Source: Streptomyces sp. CB02009 (GTDB taxonomy: Bacteria; Actinomycetota; Actinomycetes; Streptomycetales; Streptomycetaceae). From it: a DNA stretch of 64,000 nucleotides. Below are positions 23,410-34,102 of the stretch, piece after piece. The notes under the pieces were generated by a model. The model made no database searches and had not been told where the DNA came from. It saw only the letters and a list, made by a program, of their open reading frames with translations. Numbering within the stretch: the stretch's first letter is position 1; every line of letters begins with the position of its first letter. The translations under genes were made by a program, and so were the position numbers. Location of the stretch: the NCBI RefSeq assembly GCF_001905825.1, contig NZ_LIVV01000006.1, positions 248,001 through 312,000 on the forward strand. Reading direction: 5' to 3'.

Positions 23410-24221
23410 ACGGAGCGAGCCGTGAGGCACTGGCCGCCGGACGTGAGTCCCTCGACGCGCTGACCGACAACACGTCGGCCGACGCGACGAAGCTCGCGGA
23501 CGAGCTGGCCGCAGTCACCACGCTGCTCGACCGCGAGGTGTCGCTGCGTCGGGTCCTGACCGACCCCGCGCAGTCGGGCGAGGCCAAGGCCGAGCTCGCG
23601 CAGCGACTCCTGAGCGGTCAGGTGGGCGGCGAGACCGTCGACCTGGTGTCCGGCATGGTGCGTTCCCGCTGGTCGCGTTCGCGTGACCTGGTCGACGCGA
23701 CCGAGGAACTGGCGAACACCGCCGACCTCACCGCGGCGCAGAAGGCGGGCGCCCTCGACGGTGTCGAGGACGAGCTGTTCCGCTTCGGCCGGATCGTGTC
23801 CTCCAGCCCCGAGCTCCGCTCGGCGCTGACGGACAAGGCCGCCACGGCCACCGCCAAGGGCGAGCTGCTCCGCAGCCTGCTCGGCGGCAAGGCCAACGTC
23901 ACCACCGAGCGTCTGGTCGTCCGTCTGGTGACCCAGCCCCGGGGACGTAGCCTGGAAGCGGGACTCGAGTCCCTCTCCAAGCTCGCCGCGGCGCGCCGGG
24001 ACCGGATGGTCGCCGTCGTCACCTCGGCGGTGCCGCTGTCGGACCGGCAGAAGCAGCGCCTCGGAGCCGTACTCGCCAAGCTGTACGGCCGCGAGATGCA
24101 CCTCAACCTGGACGTGGACCCCGCGGTCCTCGGCGGGATCACGGTGCAGGTCGGCGACGAGGTCATCAACGGATCGATCGCGGAGCGCCTCGACGAGGCG
24201 ACCCGTCGACTGGCCGGCTGA
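23406..24221 (+). CDS. atpH: ATP synthase F1 subunit delta
   Basis: 271 residues, longer than the ~180-residue E. coli delta but usual in actinobacteria. The OSCP/delta signature is in the C-terminal part: LVVRLVTQPRGRSLEAGLESLSKLAAARRDRMVAVVTSAVPLSDRQ in sequence, then LNLDVDPAVLGGITVQVGDEVINGSI. It joins F1 to the b stalk. Unlike mycobacteria, b and delta are not fused here. The start overlaps the atpF stop. Confidence 0.96.
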   Translation: MNGASREALAAGRESLDALTDNTSADATKLADELAAVTTLLDREVSLRRVLTDPAQSGEAKAELAQRLLSGQVGGETVDLVSGMVRSRWSRSRDLVDATEELANTADLTAAQKAGALDGVEDELFRFGRIVSSSPELRSALTDKAATATAKGELLRSLLGGKANVTTERLVVRLVTQPRGRSLEAGLESLSKLAAARRDRMVAVVTSAVPLSDRQKQRLGAVLAKLYGREMHLNLDVDPAVLGGITVQVGDEVINGSIAERLDEATRRLAG

Positions 24222-24367
24222 CGACCGTCACCAGCACAAGGCATCACAGCTACACAGCATCACCAGCGGCCCGGTTGGGCCGTGCAGAGATTGCAGAAGA
24301 TTCCTGGGGGTCGGCCCCCAGACCCCTTAAGAAACTTCGGGCCCAACAAGGAGAGCAGGGAACCCAG

Positions 24368-25966
24368 ATGGCGGAGCTCACGATCCGGCCGGAGGAGATC
24401 CGGGACGCACTGGAGAACTTTGTCCAGTCGTACCAGCCGGACGCGGCCTCGCGCGAGGAGGTCGGCACGGTCAGCCTGGCCGGTGACGGTATCGCGAAGG
24501 TCGAGGGTCTTCCCTCGGCCATGGCGAACGAGCTGCTGAAGTTCGAGGACGGGACCCTCGGTCTCGCGCTGAACCTCGAAGAGCGCGAGATCGGTGCGAT
24601 CGTCCTCGGCGAGTTCAGCGGCATCGAGGAGGGTCAGTCGGTGCAGCGCACCGGCGAGGTCCTCTCCGTCGGTGTCGGTGAGGGTTACCTGGGTCGCGTC
24701 GTCGACCCGCTCGGCAACCCGATCGACGGTCTCGGCGAGATCGCGACCGAGGGCCGCCGCGCCCTCGAGCTGCAGGCCCCGGGCGTGATGGCCCGTAAGT
24801 CGGTGCACGAGCCGATGGAGACCGGCTACAAGGCCGTCGACGCCATGACGCCGGTCGGCCGTGGTCAGCGTCAGCTGATCATCGGTGACCGTCAGACCGG
24901 CAAGACCGCTCTGTGTGTCGACACGATCATCAACCAGCGCGACAACTGGCGCTCGGGCGACGTGAACAAGCAGGTCCGCTGCATCTACGTCGCCGTCGGC
25001 CAGAAGGGCTCGACCATCGCGTCCGTGCGCGGCGCCCTGGAAGAGGCCGGTGCGCTCGAGTACACGACGATCGTCGCCGCCCCGGCGTCCGACCCGGCCG
25101 GCTTCAAGTACCTGGCGCCGTACACCGGCTCCGCCATCGGCCAGCACTGGATGTACCAGGGCAAGCACGTCCTGATCGTCTTCGACGACCTGTCGAAGCA
25201 GGCCGACGCCTACCGCGCCGTGTCGCTGCTGCTGCGCCGCCCGCCGGGCCGTGAGGCCTACCCGGGTGACGTCTTCTACCTGCACTCGCGTCTGCTCGAG
25301 CGCTGCGCGAAGCTCTCGGACGAGCTGGGTGCCGGTTCGATGACCGGTCTTCCGATCGTCGAGACCAAGGCGAACGACGTGTCGGCGTTCATCCCGACCA
25401 ACGTCATCTCCATCACCGACGGCCAGTGCTTCCTGGAGTCCGACCTGTTCAACGCCGGCCAGCGTCCGGCCCTGAACGTCGGTATCTCGGTCTCGCGTGT
25501 CGGTGGCTCCGCCCAGCACAAGGCGATGAAGCAGATCTCCGGTCGCCTCCGTGTGGACCTGGCCCAGTTCCGTGAGCTCGAGGCGTTCGCCGCCTTCGGT
25601 TCCGACCTGGACGCCGCCTCCAAGGCGCAGCTGGAGCGTGGACAGCGCATGGTCGAGCTGCTCAAGCAGGCTCAGTACCAGCCGATGCCCACCGAGAACC
25701 AGGTCGTCTCCGTCTGGGCCGGCACCACCGGCAAGATGGACGACGTCCCGGTCGCCGACATCCGCCGCTTCGAGGCCGAGCTCCTGGCGTACCTCCGCCA
25801 GAACCACTCGGGCCTCATGACCTCCATCCGTGAGGGCGGCAAGATGTCCGACGACACCCTGCAGGCCGTGGGCGACGCCATCGCGGAGTTCAAGAAGCAG
25901 TTCGAGACCTCTGACGGCAAGCTGCTGGGCGAGGACGCTCCTGCCGCCGTCAACGTCTCGAAGTGA
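24368..25966 (+). CDS. atpA: ATP synthase F1 subunit alpha
   Basis: 532 residues. The non-catalytic nucleotide-binding subunit. Seen: N-terminal beta-barrel (VGTVSLAGDGIAKVEGL), P-loop IIGDRQTGKTAL (about 172-182), VFDDLSKQADAYR, and SVSRVGGSAQHKAMKQ. The ATG at 24368 has AAGGAGAGCAGGGA upstream. The C-terminal extension of roughly 20 residues beyond E. coli is typical of actinobacteria. A 146-bp gap precedes it. Confidence 0.98.
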   Translation: MAELTIRPEEIRDALENFVQSYQPDAASREEVGTVSLAGDGIAKVEGLPSAMANELLKFEDGTLGLALNLEEREIGAIVLGEFSGIEEGQSVQRTGEVLSVGVGEGYLGRVVDPLGNPIDGLGEIATEGRRALELQAPGVMARKSVHEPMETGYKAVDAMTPVGRGQRQLIIGDRQTGKTALCVDTIINQRDNWRSGDVNKQVRCIYVAVGQKGSTIASVRGALEEAGALEYTTIVAAPASDPAGFKYLAPYTGSAIGQHWMYQGKHVLIVFDDLSKQADAYRAVSLLLRRPPGREAYPGDVFYLHSRLLERCAKLSDELGAGSMTGLPIVETKANDVSAFIPTNVISITDGQCFLESDLFNAGQRPALNVGISVSRVGGSAQHKAMKQISGRLRVDLAQFRELEAFAAFGSDLDAASKAQLERGQRMVELLKQAQYQPMPTENQVVSVWAGTTGKMDDVPVADIRRFEAELLAYLRQNHSGLMTSIREGGKMSDDTLQAVGDAIAEFKKQFETSDGKLLGEDAPAAVNVSK

Positions 25967-25986
25967 CGACGGAAGGGACCTGACTC

Positions 25987-26904
25987 ATGGGAGCGCAGCT
26001 CCGGGTCTACAAGCGTCGCATCAAATCCGTCACCGCGACGAAGAAGATCACCAAGGCGATGGAGATGATCGCCGCCTCGCGTGTCGTCAAGGCGCAGCGC
26101 AAGGTGCAGGCGTCGACTCCGTACGCGACCGAGCTGACGCGCGCGGTCACGGCGGTGGCCACGGGTGCGAACGACAAGCACCCGCTGACCACCGAGGCGG
26201 AGAACCCGATCCGCGCCGCGGTCCTGCTCCTCTCGAGCGACCGCGGTCTGGCCGGTGCCTTCAACTCCAACGCCATCAAGGCGGCGGAGAAGCTGACGGC
26301 GAAGCTGGAGGGCGAGGGTCGCGAGGTCACCATCTACGTGGTGGGCCGTCGTGGCATCGCGCACTACAGCTTCCGTGAGCGGAAGCTGGCCGGCTCGTGG
26401 ACCGGGTTCACGGACCAGCCGTCGTACGGCGACGCCAAGACGATCGCGGCTCCGCTGATCGAGGCGATCGAGAAGGACACGGCCGAGGGTGGTGTGGACG
26501 AGCTCCACATCGTCTACACCGAGTTCGTCTCGATGATGACGCAGACCGCGGTCGAGGCCCGGCTGCTGCCCCTCAGCCTCGACGAGGTGGCGAAGGAGGC
26601 GGGCGACTCGGACACGCTTCGTCCGCTGTACGACTTCGAGCCGTCGGCGGAGGACGTCCTCGACGCCCTGCTGCCCCGGTACGTCGAGAGCCGGATCTAC
26701 AACGCGCTGCTCCAGTCGGCTGCTTCCAAGCACGCTGCCACGCGCCGCGCGATGAAGTCGGCGACCGACAACGCGGGAGACTTGATCAACAACCTCTCCC
26801 GACTTGCCAACGCGGCCCGCCAGGCCGAAATCACCCAGGAAATCAGCGAGATCGTCGGTGGCACCGCAGCCCTGGCCGACGCGACCGCGGGGAGTGACAA
26901 GTAA
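25987..26904 (+). CDS. atpG: ATP synthase F1 subunit gamma
   Basis: 305 residues. The central rotor shaft. N-terminal GAQLRVYKRRIKSVTATKKI and C-terminal RRAMKSATDNAGDLINNLSR and ARQAEITQEISEIVGG form the antiparallel coiled coil; the middle is the Rossmann-like globular part with LLSSDRGLAGAFNSN. Its TAA overlaps the atpD ATG by 1 nt (TAATG). Confidence 0.98.
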   Translation: MGAQLRVYKRRIKSVTATKKITKAMEMIAASRVVKAQRKVQASTPYATELTRAVTAVATGANDKHPLTTEAENPIRAAVLLLSSDRGLAGAFNSNAIKAAEKLTAKLEGEGREVTIYVVGRRGIAHYSFRERKLAGSWTGFTDQPSYGDAKTIAAPLIEAIEKDTAEGGVDELHIVYTEFVSMMTQTAVEARLLPLSLDEVAKEAGDSDTLRPLYDFEPSAEDVLDALLPRYVESRIYNALLQSAASKHAATRRAMKSATDNAGDLINNLSRLANAARQAEITQEISEIVGGTAALADATAGSDK

Positions 26905-28346
26905 TGACGACCACTGTTGAGACGGCCGCCGCCACGGGCCGCGTCGCCCGGGTCATCGGCCCGGTCGTCGACGTGGAGTTCCCCGTCGACGCGATGCCGG
27001 AGATCTACAACGCGCTGAACGTCCAGGTTCCGGACCCGGCCGAGGAGGGCGCGACCAAGACGCTGACCCTCGAGGTCGCCCAGCACCTCGGTGACGGCGT
27101 TGTCCGCACCATCTCGATGCAGCCCACCGACGGCCTGGTCCGCCAGGCCCCGGTGACCGACACCGGCACGGGCATCACGGTGCCCGTCGGCGACGTCACC
27201 AAGGGCCGCGTGTTCAACACGCTGGGTCAGGTGCTGAACGCGGACGAGTCCACCGTGGCCGACGCGCCGCGCTGGACGATCCACCGCAAGGCCCCGGCCT
27301 TCGACCAGCTCGAGTCCAAGACCGAGATGTTCGAGACCGGCCTGAAGGTCGTCGACCTTCTCACCCCGTACGTCAAGGGTGGAAAGATCGGTCTGTTCGG
27401 TGGTGCCGGTGTCGGCAAGACCGTTCTGATCCAGGAAATGATCGTCCGTGTGGCCAAGCTGCACGACGGTGTGTCGGTCTTCGCGGGCGTCGGCGAGCGC
27501 ACCCGTGAGGGCAACGACCTCATGGTGGAGATGGAGGAGGCCGGCGTTCTGGACAAGACCGCGCTGGTCTTCGGCCAGATGGACGAGCCCCCGGGCACCC
27601 GTCTCCGCGTGGCCCTCGCCGGTCTGACCATGGCGGAGTACTTCCGCGATGTGCAGAAGCAGGACGTGCTGTTCTTCATCGACAACATCTTCCGCTTCAC
27701 CCAGGCCGGTTCCGAGGTGTCGACCCTGCTCGGCCGTATGCCCTCCGCGGTGGGTTACCAGCCGAACCTGGCCGACGAGATGGGTCTCCTCCAGGAGCGC
27801 ATCACCTCGACCCGTGGTCACTCGATCACCTCGATGCAGGCGATCTACGTCCCCGCGGACGACCTGACCGACCCGGCTCCGGCCACCACCTTCGCCCACC
27901 TCGACGCGACGACGGTTCTCTCCCGTCCGATCTCCGAGAAGGGCATCTACCCGGCCGTGGACCCGCTGGACTCCACGTCCCGGATCCTGGACCCGCGTTA
28001 CATCGCGCAGGACCACTACGACGCCGCCACGCGCGTCAAGGGAATCCTGCAGAAGTACAAGGACCTCCAGGACATCATCGCGATCCTCGGTATCGACGAG
28101 CTGAGCGAGGAGGACAAGCTCGTTGTCCACCGCGCCCGCCGTGTCGAGCGCTTCCTGTCCCAGAACACCCACGCGGCGAAGCAGTTCACCGGTGTGGACG
28201 GTTCGGACGTTCCGCTCGACGAGTCGATCGCCGCGTTCAACGCGATCTGCGACGGTGAGTACGACCACTTCCCCGAGCAGGCGTTCTTCATGTGCGGTGG
28301 CATCGAGGACCTCAAGGCCAACGCCAAGGAGCTCGGCGTCTCCTGA
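26904..28346 (+). CDS. atpD: ATP synthase F1 subunit beta
   Basis: 480 residues. The catalytic subunit. Seen: P-loop GGAGVGKTVLIQE (about 165-172), catalytic-Glu region VGERTREGNDLMVEM, Walker B DVLFFIDNIFRFTQAG, and the DELSEED-type lever, here IDELSEEDK. Start overlaps the atpG stop. A strong hairpin lies between its stop and atpC. Confidence 0.99.
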   Translation: MTTTVETAAATGRVARVIGPVVDVEFPVDAMPEIYNALNVQVPDPAEEGATKTLTLEVAQHLGDGVVRTISMQPTDGLVRQAPVTDTGTGITVPVGDVTKGRVFNTLGQVLNADESTVADAPRWTIHRKAPAFDQLESKTEMFETGLKVVDLLTPYVKGGKIGLFGGAGVGKTVLIQEMIVRVAKLHDGVSVFAGVGERTREGNDLMVEMEEAGVLDKTALVFGQMDEPPGTRLRVALAGLTMAEYFRDVQKQDVLFFIDNIFRFTQAGSEVSTLLGRMPSAVGYQPNLADEMGLLQERITSTRGHSITSMQAIYVPADDLTDPAPATTFAHLDATTVLSRPISEKGIYPAVDPLDSTSRILDPRYIAQDHYDAATRVKGILQKYKDLQDIIAILGIDELSEEDKLVVHRARRVERFLSQNTHAAKQFTGVDGSDVPLDESIAAFNAICDGEYDHFPEQAFFMCGGIEDLKANAKELGVS

Positions 28347-28361
28347 GCCCCGTGCTCTCCC

Positions 28362-28392
28362 GAGGGGGGCGGGATCCGGTCCCGCCCCCCTC
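28362..28392 (+). terminator. Perfect hairpin between atpD and atpC
   Basis: GAGGGGGGCGGGA and TCCCGCCCCCCTC (13 bp, no mismatch) flank the loop TCCGG, 15 nt past the atpD stop and 68 nt before atpC. It should end or attenuate transcription, lowering epsilon relative to beta, or stabilise the upstream mRNA. Confidence 0.7.
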
Positions 28393-28459
28393 ACCACGCC
28401 CCTTAGAATTGACCCCAACACCCGGCACGACCGCCGGGTGGTGACCCGAGGAGCCACCC

Positions 28460-28834
28460 TTGGCTGCTGAGCTGCACGTCGAGCTGGTCGCCGCGGACCG
28501 GAGTGTCTGGTCCGGCGAGGCCACCCTGGTCATCGCGCGTACCACCTCCGGCGACATCGGCGTCATGCCCGGCCACCAGCCGCTGCTCGGTGTGCTGGAG
28601 TCGGGCCCGGTGACCATCCGTACCAGTGAGGGCGCGACCGTCGTCGCCGCCGTCCACGGTGGATTCATCTCGTTCGCCGACGACAAGCTGTCTCTGCTCG
28701 CGGAGATCTGCGAGCTGGCGGACGAGATCGACGCCCAGCGCGCCGAGCGCGCGCTGGAGCGTGCGAAGTCGGATTCCGACGCGGCCGCCGAGCGGCGCGC
28801 CGATGTCCGGCTGCGCGCGGTAGCGGTCCGCTGA
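28460..28834 (+). CDS. atpC: ATP synthase F1 subunit epsilon
   Basis: 124 residues. N-terminal beta sandwich (ELHVELVAADRSVWSGEATLVIARTTSGDIGVMPGHQPLL region) and a short C-terminal helical hairpin (EIDAQRAERALERAKSDSD) that can inhibit F1. Start TTG at 28460 behind CGAGGAG. The last gene of the operon; a very long hairpin follows. Confidence 0.96.
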   Translation: MAAELHVELVAADRSVWSGEATLVIARTTSGDIGVMPGHQPLLGVLESGPVTIRTSEGATVVAAVHGGFISFADDKLSLLAEICELADEIDAQRAERALERAKSDSDAAAERRADVRLRAVAVR

Positions 28835-28855
28835 CGGTCCGCGCAGAGTAGTGCC

Positions 28856-28902
28856 CTCAGCCGCGGCACGGCTGGAATTTTCCAGACCGTGCCGCGGCTG
28901 AG
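28856..28902 (+). terminator. Terminator of the ATP synthase operon
   Basis: A 47-nt hairpin: CTCAGCCGCGGCACGG and CTGGAA on one side pair with TTCCAG and CCGTGCCGCGGCTGAG on the other, with only an unpaired A and a TT loop. It is the strongest stem in the window. Confidence 0.8.
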
Positions 28903-28976
28903 GCGATGCAGATGCAGGTTGTATTCGGTTCTGCCGGCGGTGCCGGCTACGGGACGCAGCGAGGAGGTCGGTGAAG

Positions 28977-29423
28977 ATGTTCCTCGCTCTGCTCGTGTGC
29001 GGCCTGGTCGTCGCACTGGTGGTGATCGGGCTCTTCGTCTTCGGCTTGCGCCGGAGGCTGATCCAGCGTGCCGGCGGCACCTTCGACTGCTCCCTGCACT
29101 GGAACGTCCCGGACGAGCCGGATCCGAGCGGCAAGGGCTGGGTGTACGGCGTCGCCCGCTACAGCGGTGACGAGATCGCCTGGTTCCGGGTCTTCTCGTA
29201 CGCGCCCCGCCCGCGCCGGACCCTGGAGCGTTCGTCCATCGTGGCCCTGGAGCGCCGGATGCCGGAGGGCGAGGAGGAGCTCGCCCTGCTCTCCGACATG
29301 GTGATCCAGCCCTGTATGTACGAGGGCGTCCGCCTGGAGCTCGCGATGAGCGAGGACGCCCGGACGGGTTTCATGGCCTGGCTGGAGGCGGCGCCTCCCG
29401 GGCAGAGGGTGAATGTCGCGTGA
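28977..29423 (+). CDS. DUF2550 family membrane-anchored protein
   Basis: 148 residues from the ATG at 28977 (GAGGAGG 9 nt upstream; a GTG at 28971 is too close to it). One N-terminal membrane helix (about 2-22, FLALLVCGLVVALVVIGLFVF) followed by a basic stop-transfer RRR and a soluble domain: GGTFDCSLHWNV, GWVYGVARYSGDEIAWFRVFSYAPRPRR, RLELAMSEDARTGFMAWLEAAPPG. Conserved directly after the atp operon in actinobacteria; function unknown. The domain sits on the cytoplasmic side if the positive-inside rule holds. Confidence 0.82.
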   Translation: MFLALLVCGLVVALVVIGLFVFGLRRRLIQRAGGTFDCSLHWNVPDEPDPSGKGWVYGVARYSGDEIAWFRVFSYAPRPRRTLERSSIVALERRMPEGEEELALLSDMVIQPCMYEGVRLELAMSEDARTGFMAWLEAAPPGQRVNVA

Positions 29424-29444
29424 GGCGTCTCGCGGAGACGTGAG

Positions 29445-29481
29445 GAAGCGGGGGTCGGCGTGCTGCGCCGGCCCCCGCTTC
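29445..29481. terminator. Shared terminator of convergent DUF2550 and chiC
   Basis: GAAGCGGGGGTCGGCG pairs with CGCCGGCCCCCGCTTC over 16 bp (one G-T wobble), loop TGCTG. It lies between the two converging stop codons and should work both ways. Confidence 0.75.
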
Positions 29482-29500
29482 TTCGTGACCCCGTGGGGGG

Positions 29501-31348
<1,848 letters not shown>

Positions 31349-31421
31349 CGGTGCTCCTCAAGTTGCGGACGGACATGGGTGGGGGTGGTCCGGTGGTCCG
31401 TGAAGATGCGCGCGCCCCGCG

Positions 31422-31463
31422 AGCGTAGGAAGGTCTGGACCAATCGTCAAGAGGTCCAGACCA
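31422..31463 (-). promoter_or_regulatory. chiC promoter with paired 12-bp direct repeats
   Basis: On the minus strand TGGTCTGGACCT (31463-31452) and TGGTCCAGACCT (31442-31431) are spaced 21 bp, two helical turns. Between them lies -35 TTGACG (31450-31445); a 17-bp spacer then leads to -10 TACGCT (31427-31422). Such repeats around the -35 are the hallmark of Streptomyces chi promoters, needed for chitin induction and glucose repression. Each also resembles the DasR-responsive element (TGGTCTAGACCA core). Confidence 0.8.
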
Positions 31464-31479
31464 ACGTCGCCGATGTTCC

Positions 31480-32133
31480 CTAGACCCCCAACTCCTGTGC
31501 CAGGACGGCTGCTTGGACCCTGCTTCGCAGCGCCAGCTTCCCGAGCACCTTGCTGACGTGGGTCTTCACCGTCGCCTCCGCCATGTCGAGCCGTACCGCG
31601 ATCTCCGCGTTCGACAGCCCCTGGCCGAGCGTCGACAGGACCTGCCGCTCCCTCGGCGTCAGGACGTCGAGCACGGAGGGGTCCGTCTTCGGCGTCTGAC
31701 GCGTCGGAACGCCGCCGGCCGCGAACTCCGCGATCAGCCGCCGGGTCACCGCGGGGGCGATCATCCCCTCGCCGCGCGCCACCGTCCGCACCGCCTCGAT
31801 CAGCTCCCGCGCCTCCGCGTTCTTCAGCAGGAAGCCCGACGCCCCCGCCCGCAGCGCCCCGAAGACGTACGCGTCGAGATCGAAGGTCGTCAGGACCAGC
31901 ACATCGGCGAGCCCCTCCGACACGACGATCCCGGTCGCCGTCACCCCGTCCATCCGGGGCATCTGCACATCCATCAGGACCAGATCGGGGCGGAGTTCGC
32001 GGGCGAGCTCCACCGCACGCTCGCCGTCCGCCGCCTCGCCGACGACCTCGATGTCCGGTGCGCTGCCCAGGATGAGCACCAGCCCCGCCCGTACCGCGGA
32101 CTGGTCCTCGGCGACCACCACCCGCACTGTCAT
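31480..32133 (-). CDS. chiR: NarL/LuxR-type response regulator ChiR
   Basis: 217 residues. Receiver domain with acidic pocket VVAEDQ, phospho-Asp in DLVLMDVQMPRMDG (about 54), Thr in LVLTTF and Lys in FLLKNA; C-terminal HTH (about 150-210) LTPRERQVLSTLGQGLSNAEIAVRLDMAEATVKTHVSKVLGKL in order. The ATG overlaps the chiS stop by 4 nt (ATGA). Immediately upstream of chiC on the same strand; in S. coelicolor the equivalent pair activates chiC, and the direct repeats in front of chiC are the likely target. Confidence 0.88.
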   Translation of the reverse strand: MTVRVVVAEDQSAVRAGLVLILGSAPDIEVVGEAADGERAVELARELRPDLVLMDVQMPRMDGVTATGIVVSEGLADVLVLTTFDLDAYVFGALRAGASGFLLKNAEARELIEAVRTVARGEGMIAPAVTRRLIAEFAAGGVPTRQTPKTDPSVLDVLTPRERQVLSTLGQGLSNAEIAVRLDMAEATVKTHVSKVLGKLALRSRVQAAVLAQELGV

Positions 32134-33407
32134 GCCCGCTCCTCGTCCTTCACGTCCATGGGCAGTTCCGCCCTGACCTGCCACCGCTCGCGTCCGTCGC
32201 CGTCCGCCACCGGACCCGCCTCGAAGCCGCCGCCGAGCAGGTCCACCCGCTCCCGCATCCCCACCAGGCCGGCGCCCGAACCGGGTGCGGTCGGGCCGGG
32301 GCGCAGCCCGAGCGGACTCGTGACCTCGACCGTAAGGGCTGTGTGTCCGCCGGTGAGCACCACCCGGACCTCGCCCGGCGCCGCGTGCTTGAGCGCGTTC
32401 GTCAGGGACTCCTGGACGATCCGGTACGCGGCCAGCTCCACCGGCGCCGGAACCCCCGCCGTCGACTCCCGGCTGTCCGCCAGGACGAGGACGAGACCGC
32501 TCGGCCGCGCGTTGGCCCGCGCCTGGTCGACCAGGGCGTCCAGCCCGGCGAGCGTGGGCGCGGCGGCCGGCTCCGAGTCCCCGCCGCTGTCCCGGAGCAG
32601 GCCGATGAGCCGCCGCATCTCCGAGAGGCCGGCCACGCTGTTCTCCCGGATCACGGTCAGCGCCTGCCGGGTGGTGGCCGGTTCGTCGATCGACATCGCC
32701 GCGGTGGAGTGGATCGCGATGGCGGAGAGGTGGTTCGCGACCATGTCGTGCAGTTCGCGCGCCATCCGGGCCCGCTCGGCCACGACGGCCTGGGTGCGGT
32801 CCATCTCGGCGAGCAGCGCGGTCTGCTCCGCGCGCAGGAGCGCGGCGTCGGCGGCCTGGCGGTGGTTGCGCACGACCGCTCCGGTCAGCGCGGGCAGGAA
32901 CGACACCATGCCGGTGATCAGGCCGACCACCAGGGCGATCGCGTTCTGGAACCAGACGAGGAAGCCGATCGTCACGCCGATCGTGATGAGCCCGGTCAGG
33001 TACGGGATGCGCCGGGCGGCGGCCGGCGTCCCGTAGACCACGGCCGCGTAGACCAGATCCGTGAACATCAGCGCGGTCACGAGCGTGCCGTAGGTGAACT
33101 GGTCCGCGACGAGGGCGACCGTACCGACGTGCAGGGCGGTCAGCGGCCTCGTCCGGCGCAGCGCCACCATCGAGGCCATCACGAAGAGCGGGATCAGGGT
33201 CGCCCAGCGCGCGCTGATCAGCCGGCCGGTCTGGGTGTGCAGTCCGAAGGACCACATCAGCAGACCGATGGCGAGTCCGCCGACGGCCATGAGCAGGTCG
33301 ACGCGGTGCGGTCGGGGGAGTGTCACGTCCCCATCCAACACGGCCCGCGGGCCCCGGGCCTCGCCGTCCGGGCCGATCCGCTCCTCCGTCGAAGGATGTA
33401 GGCGCAC
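32130..33407 (-). CDS. chiS: Sensor histidine kinase ChiS
   Basis: 425 residues from a GTG at 33407 without a clear ribosome binding site, so a later start is possible. N-terminal part (about 38-185) has five or six membrane helices and little outside loop. HisKA_3 phospho-acceptor motif RMARELHDMVANHLSAIAIHS (His about 226), then an ATPase domain with YRIVQESLTNALKHA (N box) and GAGLVGMRERVDLLGG (G box). The NarL-type kinase pairs with ChiR through gene overlap. The short sensor loops suggest it senses within the membrane or through a partner. Confidence 0.87.
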   Translation of the reverse strand: MRLHPSTEERIGPDGEARGPRAVLDGDVTLPRPHRVDLLMAVGGLAIGLLMWSFGLHTQTGRLISARWATLIPLFVMASMVALRRTRPLTALHVGTVALVADQFTYGTLVTALMFTDLVYAAVVYGTPAAARRIPYLTGLITIGVTIGFLVWFQNAIALVVGLITGMVSFLPALTGAVVRNHRQAADAALLRAEQTALLAEMDRTQAVVAERARMARELHDMVANHLSAIAIHSTAAMSIDEPATTRQALTVIRENSVAGLSEMRRLIGLLRDSGGDSEPAAAPTLAGLDALVDQARANARPSGLVLVLADSRESTAGVPAPVELAAYRIVQESLTNALKHAAPGEVRVVLTGGHTALTVEVTSPLGLRPGPTAPGSGAGLVGMRERVDLLGGGFEAGPVADGDGRERWQVRAELPMDVKDEERA

Positions 33408-33478
33408 TTCGTCATCGGCGACGACGATCCGGGCGGTCCGCCGGGAGACGCTGAGGGGGCACCGAAAGGGGAACTCTC

Positions 33479-34102
33479 GTGATCGTCACGCTGATCGTCG
33501 TCTGCGAGGTCGGCTTCTGGGTCCTGCTGGCCGCCGGCCTCGCCGCCCGCTATCTCCTGAAGATGCCCCGGACGGGTATCGCGCTGCTGCTCTGCGAGCC
33601 GCTCCTGGAGGTCCTCCTCCTCGTCGTCACCGCGATCGATCTCAAGAACGGTGCCGATCCCAGCTGGAAGCACGGCCTCGCCGCCCTCTACATCGGCTAC
33701 ACCGTCGGCCACGGCCACCGCACCGTGAAGTGGCTCGACGGCCACGCCGCCCACCGCTTCGGCGGCGCGCCCCGGCCCCCGAAGCCCCCGCAGTACGGGA
33801 TGGCCCGCGCCCGCCACGAGGGCAGGGTCTGGCTGGGCTCGGTGACGGCGGCGGCCGTGGCCTCGGGGCTGCTGCTCCTGGCCGCGCTGTACGTCGGCGA
33901 CGACGGGAACACCGACAGCCTCTACGGCTGGATCTTCGTCGCCTGGCGGACGGCGGGCATCCACGGCCTGATCGCGCTCAGCTACGCGATCTGGCCGCGG
34001 AAGGCCCCGGAGGGAGCGGCCTCAGCGGTCCCCGCCCGGGACCCAGAGCACGTCCCCGACCTCCTTGTTCGCCGTCCGAGCAAGGATGAAGAGCAGGTCT
34101 GA
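33479..34102 (+). CDS. Integral membrane protein of unknown function
   Basis: 207 residues, GTG start at 33479 with AAAGGGGA upstream. Four to five membrane helices: LIVVCEVGFWVLLAAGLAARYLL, IALLLCEPLLEVLLLVVTAIDL, a short LAALYIGYTVGHGH, VTAAAVASGLLLLAALYVG, and GIHGLIALSYAIW. The histidine-rich loop GYTVGHGHRTVKWLDGHAAHRF is notable. I do not recognise the family by name. It is divergent from chiS (71 bp apart). Its last 81 nt overlap the end of the convergent cobalamin gene, so the C-terminal tail (PARDPEHVPDLLVRRPSKDE) is antisense to that gene. Confidence 0.75.
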   Translation: MIVTLIVVCEVGFWVLLAAGLAARYLLKMPRTGIALLLCEPLLEVLLLVVTAIDLKNGADPSWKHGLAALYIGYTVGHGHRTVKWLDGHAAHRFGGAPRPPKPPQYGMARARHEGRVWLGSVTAAAVASGLLLLAALYVGDDGNTDSLYGWIFVAWRTAGIHGLIALSYAIWPRKAPEGAASAVPARDPEHVPDLLVRRPSKDEEQV

